Assembly: GCF_000422885.1 (NCBI RefSeq)
Contig: NZ_AUGX01000034.1
Location: forward strand, 1 to 64,000
Length of the DNA: 64,000 nucleotides
Source: Ottowia thiooxydans DSM 14619
GTDB taxonomy: Bacteria > Pseudomonadota > Gammaproteobacteria > Burkholderiales > Burkholderiaceae_C
Direction: 5' to 3'
In this document: in pieces, positions 58,998 through 64,000 of the stretch
How the letters are laid out: each line of letters starts with the position of its first letter
Numbering within the stretch: the first letter of the stretch is position 1
Made by a program: the position numbers and the translations under genes
Notes under the pieces: model-generated
What the model saw: only the letters and a program-made list of their open reading frames with translations
What the model was told of the DNA's origin: nothing
Databases searched by the model: none

Positions 58998-60605
58998 TCA
59001 GGCTCGGCTGAGGTGTCGCAGCTCAAGCTGTCCGTGGAACATATAGGTATAGCCACGCAAACTGGGCGAGACAATGGTGTCCTGGAAAGCGGACCACATC
59101 AGAATCAAGGGGACTTCGTCACGCGCGATTTCAATCATTCGCTTGACTTTGGTGTTGTAGACCGAAGCGTTGGTCTCATACCGAGTCTCGCTCGTCAGTC
59201 GGTTCATTTCCTCGTTCTTGAAATTCCCGTAGTTCCAGCGCGTGGACGAAGAATAGTAGACGCGAAAGTAATAGTCCGGGTTGCGCAGCCAAGCCGTTCC
59301 TGTTGCCATATTGATTGGAATCTTGTGCTCCGCCTGGGCCGTTGCCATTTGTCCAGAAGGCAATGTCTCAATCTTCAATTTGACGCCAATTTTCCCCAGG
59401 GACTCTTGCAACAATATGGCAGTGGGTTCAGCGATTTTGGCGAGCGAGCTATCGATCACGAAGGTCGTCGAAAATCCACTCGCCAAGCCCGCCTCGGCTA
59501 GCAGTGCGCGCGCTTTCTCCAGGTCGTATGTGTAAGGCAGCGCTTGTGGAAACACGAGTTGAGGCGCATCGGTTTTCCCGCCAAACATTGGTGCCCCACG
59601 ACGGTAGAACACCTTATCGAAGATCTCTTGATAGGGAACAGCATGGGCAATCGCCTGACGTACCTTCTTGTTATCAAACGGTGCCATCTGTGTGTTGAGG
59701 GCAATGAAGGTCGCAGCACCCGGATTAGGAATACCAAGCAAGCGGATCTTCTCGCGGCCCTTGAGGTCTTCAATGTCGCGCCCACTCAAACCGCGAATGA
59801 TGTCAGCTTCACCCCGTTCAGCTGCGGCGCGGCGCGATGCCGCTACCGGAACCACTTGCGCTGCAATCCTGGCATAACCAGGCTTTGCTCCATTGGTCCA
59901 ACCCTCATTGCGCTCGAGCATGAAACCTTGATCGGATGCAAATCGCACCAGCTTGAATGGCCCGCCGCCGGCAGCGTTGGTTTTCAGCCAGTTTTCTGCC
60001 CAGGGATCGCTGGAAGTGGCATTAGCTTTGCAGGCCTTGGCGTTCAGAATGGCAGGAAACAGGACACAGAGGTTAGGCAAGGTGAATCGGTCTGCCTGCG
60101 GCACAGTAACGCGCAGGGTCATGTCGTCGATCACCTCAAATTGTGAAGGGTCGGTCAGCGATCCGGTGGCCATTTGTGCTTTACCGGTGGTGACTGAAAT
60201 CACGCGGTCCAGCGACCATTTCGCGTCGTGTGCGGTGACCGGGGTGCCGTCGTGAAACTTGGCCCCTCGACGCATGTGAAAGGTGAACTGACGCCCATCC
60301 GGTGAAACTTCATACCGTTCTGCAGCCTGACCCACAATCTTGTCATAGTCATAAATCATGGCACCAGGCACGCCTTCAACTGGCTTGGTTCCGTATGTCA
60401 CCAACCGGTCGTATAAATTCCAAGTGAGGTTGATGGACGCCTGGTTGTAGCCAGTGCCAGCCGGATCCAGCGTATTGGGGCCATCTTCCAGCAACACGCG
60501 CAAGACGGAAGGCGTCGCCGTTTGGGCGCTCGCAGTAGACAACCAAAGCCCAGTCAACGCTGCACCTGTTTGTGCGCCCAATTGCAGAAATTCGCGTTTT
60601 TTCAC
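58998..60605 (-). CDS. ABC transporter substrate-binding protein, family 5
   Basis: This 535-aa periplasmic receptor has an N-terminal signal (KKREFLQLGAQTGAALTGLWLS up to ASAQ). It shows features of the family-5 extracellular solute-binding proteins used for peptides, nickel or opines: VLLEDGPNTLDPAGTGYNQAS, FHMRRGAKFHDGTPVTAHDA and VRQAIAHAVPYQEI. It starts at GTG 60605 behind an AAGGA site. With the hydantoinase genes next door, its ligand may be a cyclic amide, a small peptide or a 5-oxoproline-like compound; this is inference. Confidence 0.88.
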   Translation of the reverse strand: MKKREFLQLGAQTGAALTGLWLSTASAQTATPSVLRVLLEDGPNTLDPAGTGYNQASINLTWNLYDRLVTYGTKPVEGVPGAMIYDYDKIVGQAAERYEVSPDGRQFTFHMRRGAKFHDGTPVTAHDAKWSLDRVISVTTGKAQMATGSLTDPSQFEVIDDMTLRVTVPQADRFTLPNLCVLFPAILNAKACKANATSSDPWAENWLKTNAAGGGPFKLVRFASDQGFMLERNEGWTNGAKPGYARIAAQVVPVAASRRAAAERGEADIIRGLSGRDIEDLKGREKIRLLGIPNPGAATFIALNTQMAPFDNKKVRQAIAHAVPYQEIFDKVFYRRGAPMFGGKTDAPQLVFPQALPYTYDLEKARALLAEAGLASGFSTTFVIDSSLAKIAEPTAILLQESLGKIGVKLKIETLPSGQMATAQAEHKIPINMATGTAWLRNPDYYFRVYYSSSTRWNYGNFKNEEMNRLTSETRYETNASVYNTKVKRMIEIARDEVPLILMWSAFQDTIVSPSLRGYTYMFHGQLELRHLSRA

Positions 60606-60641
60606 AATTTTTCCTTCACTTGTTGATGCTCGATTTCGATG

Positions 60642-62222
60642 CTATGCAGTAGCCTGCCCGTAACCACCGCCTCCACAGGTCTCGACTTTCACAAGATCCC
60701 CACGATTGACGATGACATTCTGTTTGCCGCGTAGCGGCTCAATCGATCCATTCGCTCGCTCAAGCGTGACTCGGAAGGTTGCCCCTGGCTCACCTCCTTG
60801 TAAGCCATAGGGCGGTATGACGGCTCGCTCATACATCGTGGTCAGCGACACCTGGTCCTGCAACATGCGATAGTGCCGCAGCAACCCATCCCCACCGCGA
60901 AATTGACCTCGGCCTCCAGAGCCGCGCCGGATGCCCTGGACTTCGATCAGAAATGGATATTCGCTTTCGACGACTTCGGCTGGGGTATTCATGACGTTCG
61001 CGAGATGGCAGCGAATGGCGGACATACCATCGCGGTCAGCCCGCGCACCTTCTCCACCTCCGTGCACTTCGTAGAATGTTGCCCATGAGCCGTCAGCCTT
61101 TTTTGCGCTGAATATCAGAAGGCCAGCCGTCGTAGGTCCACCTGCTGTGAGCAGCGGCGCAGCAATGGGTTCGAAGGCACGGAACACAGCATCACAAACA
61201 CGTTGGCTTGTTTCATGGTTGCCGCCGACCACCGGAAGCATCTGCTCGGGCTGAAACAATGAGCCCGGGCGAGTAATGACTTGAATAGGGCGATAGCAGC
61301 CAGCTGATGGTTGAATATCCGCCCCGAAGAGGGATTTCATGACATAGAAAACACCCGCGCTAGCAATCACGGGGGTTGTGTTGAGAGGCCCGGGAACTGC
61401 GTCGCCCGACTCCGAAAAGTCGAATATGGCGGTTTCGTCTTCGATGGTGATTGACACGCGCACGGGTACGGGATCACCTGTGTGCCCATCGTCGTCAAGG
61501 TAGTCCTCGCCCTTATACACCCCGTTGGGCACTGCGCGTATGGCGTCTCGCATTTGGCGTTCGGCACGATCGTGGATGGCGTTGAATGATGCTTTCAGAA
61601 ACGGTGTCCCGTGGGCTTTGACCAACTCGCTCAGCCTCCGAGCCGCGACCGTCGTTGCAGAGATCTGTGCAAGTACGTCACCTCTTCGCTCTTCGGCGCC
61701 GCGCACGTTACTCATGATGAAAAGCATTTTTTCTTCGTCTATGGCGTCACCAGACACCAAACGAACAGGGGGGATGCGCAGGCCTTCCTGCCAGCTATCG
61801 GTTGCAGCCGCGTAGTAGCTGCCGGGTGCGGCTCCACCGATGTCCGCCCAATGAGCTAGCGAAACCGCGAACGCATATAGTTCTGTGCCATCGAACACCG
61901 GGCGAATAAGTTTGACATCCGGTAGATGATTGCCGCCAATTTCCGGCAAGTTAAGAATCCACACATCTCCGGGCCGCAGTGCATCTAGCCCGACGTGCTT
62001 CAGGAACTCTTTGACAGTGAAAGACAAGACCCCCAAATGGACGGGTACGTCCTTTCCCTGAGCAACGAGGTAGCCGTGCGAATCGGTTAGAGCAGAGGAA
62101 TGGTCCCCTGCCTCGCGAAGCAGCGGCGAACGCGCTGCGCGCATTACGACACTCGACATTTCTTCAGCGATGGCCGTCAGGCCGTTTCGCATAACTTCAA
62201 GAGATACAGGATCGATTTTCAT
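60642..62222 (-). CDS. hyuB: Hydantoinase B / 5-oxoprolinase beta-type subunit
   Basis: This 526-aa protein of the N-methylhydantoinase B family opens KIDPVSLEVMRNGLTAIAEE and contains AGDHSSALTDSHGYLVAQG and FGADIQPSAGCYRPIQV. It ends GGGEGARADRDG and then TCGGGGYGQ, all standard for the subunit. With HyuA it catalyses ATP-dependent opening of a hydantoin, 5-oxoproline or similar ring (some relatives carboxylate ketones). The start overlaps the HyuA stop by four bases, as expected for a two-subunit enzyme. Confidence 0.9.
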   Translation of the reverse strand: MKIDPVSLEVMRNGLTAIAEEMSSVVMRAARSPLLREAGDHSSALTDSHGYLVAQGKDVPVHLGVLSFTVKEFLKHVGLDALRPGDVWILNLPEIGGNHLPDVKLIRPVFDGTELYAFAVSLAHWADIGGAAPGSYYAAATDSWQEGLRIPPVRLVSGDAIDEEKMLFIMSNVRGAEERRGDVLAQISATTVAARRLSELVKAHGTPFLKASFNAIHDRAERQMRDAIRAVPNGVYKGEDYLDDDGHTGDPVPVRVSITIEDETAIFDFSESGDAVPGPLNTTPVIASAGVFYVMKSLFGADIQPSAGCYRPIQVITRPGSLFQPEQMLPVVGGNHETSQRVCDAVFRAFEPIAAPLLTAGGPTTAGLLIFSAKKADGSWATFYEVHGGGEGARADRDGMSAIRCHLANVMNTPAEVVESEYPFLIEVQGIRRGSGGRGQFRGGDGLLRHYRMLQDQVSLTTMYERAVIPPYGLQGGEPGATFRVTLERANGSIEPLRGKQNVIVNRGDLVKVETCGGGGYGQATA

Positions 62223-64000
62223 TGCGCCAAATCCACTTCAATATGCAGGTTCCCATACTGATCGGCCCACAAGCTGTCTTGTGGTGGCACGATCACTGTC
62301 GACCATTCATCTTCAATGACCAAGGGTCCTTGCAATCGCTCGCTCGTTCGTAACTCGGATCGATTCAGAACAGGTGTGTCCGCCTGGGTGCCGTTCTCGA
62401 ATATCACGCGACGAAACGTCGCTGGATCAGCATTTGCTCGGGACGGATGTTGTGTAGAGGCATGCAAGTTGCGTGCCGGAGCCGAAACTTCCGTGCGCAC
62501 AGTGACGAGCTCCCAAGGCTCTTCGGTCGAATAGCCATAGAACTGCTCGTGGGCCTGAGTGAACTGCCGGCCAAGGGCCGTGGCATCGTCCAGCGCGGCG
62601 TCAAGAATGGATATTTCGGAGGACTGGCCTGAATACCTGATTCCGGCGGTGCGCGAGATGACCAGGTCCGCACGTGGATAGCCAGCCTTCACAAGCGGCT
62701 GGGCTAGTGCTTCGGCCTCCGCAGCGAGCACGGTGGACAGCCGATCTCCATCCCATTCGGCGGAGCGCATATCCACCGTGAATTGACGTGAGAAATTCAT
62801 CGTGGCATCCACACATCCCAATGCTGAGAAGCCAGACGAGAACATGGGGACGACTATTTTCCGAATGCCGCACAATCGCGCTACTTCCGCAGCGTGCATG
62901 GGGCCGGCGCCTCCAAACGCAACCAAATCAAAGTCTCGAATGTCGACGCCGCGCTCCACCGTGGCTCGACGCAGACAGCGGGCCATGGTCGAATGCACGA
63001 CGCGGGCGATGCCCAGGGCGGCGTTCACGGTGCTGAAGTTCAACGAGCCCGCGAGTTCGGCGATGGCTTGCTCTGCTTTGGCTGGTGCAATGCGGACGGA
63101 GCCGCCCAGCGTGCGAGTAGGGCTCAGATAGCCTAACAACACATCGCTGTCCGCAACAGTGGGCAGGAGGCCACCTTTGCCGTAGCAGGCTGGCCCAGGC
63201 GATGACCCTGCTGATTGAGGTCCAACTTCGAGCGCTCCGGAGACCAAGCGCGCAATGGAGCCGCCACCCGCACCAATGGAGTCGACTGCCACCATGGGGA
63301 GTCGAATTTTTTGTCCTCCCAACTCCCGGTTCGCGGCGATATCAGCCCGACCTTCAACGATGAGGCAAACATCAGTTGTGGTGCCACCCATGTCAAACGT
63401 GAGGGCGTTGCGCATACCCAAATTACGCGCTACCTGGCAAGTGGCTGCTACTCCTGCGGCTGGACCCGACATGGCCAACATTAACGGTCTCTCGCTAATG
63501 AGTTCGGGCGTTGCCATGCCTGAGGCCGAGTGCATCATGAAGATGCGACTCTCTGCAGGCTTTCGTTCATCGATCTTGCCAAGATGACTCTTTATTTTCG
63601 CCAACATCATCGCGTTGAGGACCGTCGTCGACATCCGCTCGAACTCTCTGATTTCTGGCGAGATCTCATGGCTTAGCGATACGTACGGGAAGGCAGCTCG
63701 CAATTTGGCGCCTAGAGCGATCTCGTGAACTGGGTTGCGAAACGCATGGATGAGGCACACGGCTACCGTATCGACACCGCTGGCCCTGAGTTCGGCGATG
63801 AGGTGCTCGATCTGTGCATCGGTGAGGGGGGTTTGAACGGATGCATCGGAGAGCACTCGTTCATCGACCTCAAAGCGCAACTCGCGCGGCACCAGGGGGC
63901 GCGCTTTGGGTTCTAGGTCTAGACGGTAGAGGTAGCGTCGCGAGAGTCGACCAACTTCAATGGTGTCTCCGTAGCCCTTGGTCGTGACGATCGCACAGGG
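62219..64000 (-). CDS. hyuA: Hydantoinase A / 5-oxoprolinase alpha-type subunit (partial, runs off right edge)
   Basis: This is the ATP-binding subunit. The frame stays open to the window end, and residues before the first internal ATG (63892) are real: the edge sequence reads TTKGYGDTIEVGRLSRRYLY, then LDLEPKARPLVPREL. The start therefore lies outside. Family motifs are SGPAAGVAATCQ, ALTFDMGGTTTDVCLI, VDSIGAGGGSIARL and AFGGAGPMHAAEVAR. It forms the enzyme with HyuB and heads the transporter operon within this window. Confidence 0.9.
   Translation of the reverse strand, partial: PCAIVTTKGYGDTIEVGRLSRRYLYRLDLEPKARPLVPRELRFEVDERVLSDASVQTPLTDAQIEHLIAELRASGVDTVAVCLIHAFRNPVHEIALGAKLRAAFPYVSLSHEISPEIREFERMSTTVLNAMMLAKIKSHLGKIDERKPAESRIFMMHSASGMATPELISERPLMLAMSGPAAGVAATCQVARNLGMRNALTFDMGGTTTDVCLIVEGRADIAANRELGGQKIRLPMVAVDSIGAGGGSIARLVSGALEVGPQSAGSSPGPACYGKGGLLPTVADSDVLLGYLSPTRTLGGSVRIAPAKAEQAIAELAGSLNFSTVNAALGIARVVHSTMARCLRRATVERGVDIRDFDLVAFGGAGPMHAAEVARLCGIRKIVVPMFSSGFSALGCVDATMNFSRQFTVDMRSAEWDGDRLSTVLAAEAEALAQPLVKAGYPRADLVISRTAGIRYSGQSSEISILDAALDDATALGRQFTQAHEQFYGYSTEEPWELVTVRTEVSAPARNLHASTQHPSRANADPATFRRVIFENGTQADTPVLNRSELRTSERLQGPLVIEDEWSTVIVPPQDSLWADQYGNLHIEVDLAQ

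Noticed and set aside
1-64000. tRNA, rRNA or CRISPR arrays
   Set aside because: No tRNA-like CCA/T-loop patterns, rRNA motifs or regularly spaced repeats were seen on reading the window.

Overview
The window looks like an accessory region of a Comamonadaceae-type betaproteobacterium (order Burkholderiales). This rests on high GC, Bug-family tripartite-tricarboxylate (TTT) receptors, DapC-type aminotransferase motifs, and dispersed repeats of the 'CGTTCG..CTGAGCTTGTCGAAG' kind. There are no rRNA, tRNA, phage or CRISPR genes. About 40 genes can be supported.

Region 1 (about 0.3-8.2 kb) is a minus-strand operon for an organosulfur compound: a four-domain rhodanese, two Bug-type binding proteins, a cysteine-dioxygenase-family enzyme, an aminotransferase and a cystathionine beta-lyase. 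A LysR gene reads divergently from it.

Region 2 (about 8.3-50.5 kb) is a large biosynthetic locus. A minus-strand operon (13.8 to 8.3 kb) holds a small muconolactone-isomerase-like protein, a GT-A glycosyltransferase, a sugar 3,4-ketoisomerase, an NDP-hexose 2,3-dehydratase, a UDP-glucuronate 4-epimerase and an EamA transporter. A plus-strand operon (14.2-28.8 kb) holds a GINT-N-like propeller, a GT4 glycosyltransferase, an O-methyltransferase, an NHLP-type HlyD/ABC/ABC exporter, three consecutive TolC-family proteins, a Gfo/Idh/MocA sugar reductase and a septation-protein-like membrane protein. A convergent minus-strand operon (49.1 to 29.0 kb) encodes a free acyl carrier protein, a GT1 glycosyltransferase and three megasynthases: ER-KS-AT-ACP-KR (2350 aa), AT-DH with a PPTase-like tail (905 aa) and AT-ACP-KS-AT-ACP-C-A-PCP-TE (2911 aa). 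Together they predict a polyunsaturated-fatty-acid-synthase-like polyketide chain joined to one amino acid, then glycosylated with a 3-keto-derived deoxysugar, O-methylated and exported.

The most unusual sequence feature is a 161-bp near-palindromic element present twice. Each copy is flanked by a CTAG duplication, and each is inserted in frame in the same orientation in a megasynthase gene (the C domain of the 2911-aa protein and the ER domain of the 2350-aa protein). The two copies differ by changes that co-vary on both palindrome arms.

Region 3 (50.7-54.8 kb) is a free-standing Pls/PosA-type NRPS-like gene (A-PCP, membrane segments and hexapeptide repeats). Region 4 (55.3 kb to the right edge) is an oligopeptide/nickel-type ABC transporter operon with N-methylhydantoinase/5-oxoprolinase A and B genes; the A gene runs off the window. 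Between regions 3 and 4 lie a near-perfect 53-nt palindrome and a probable IclR remnant.
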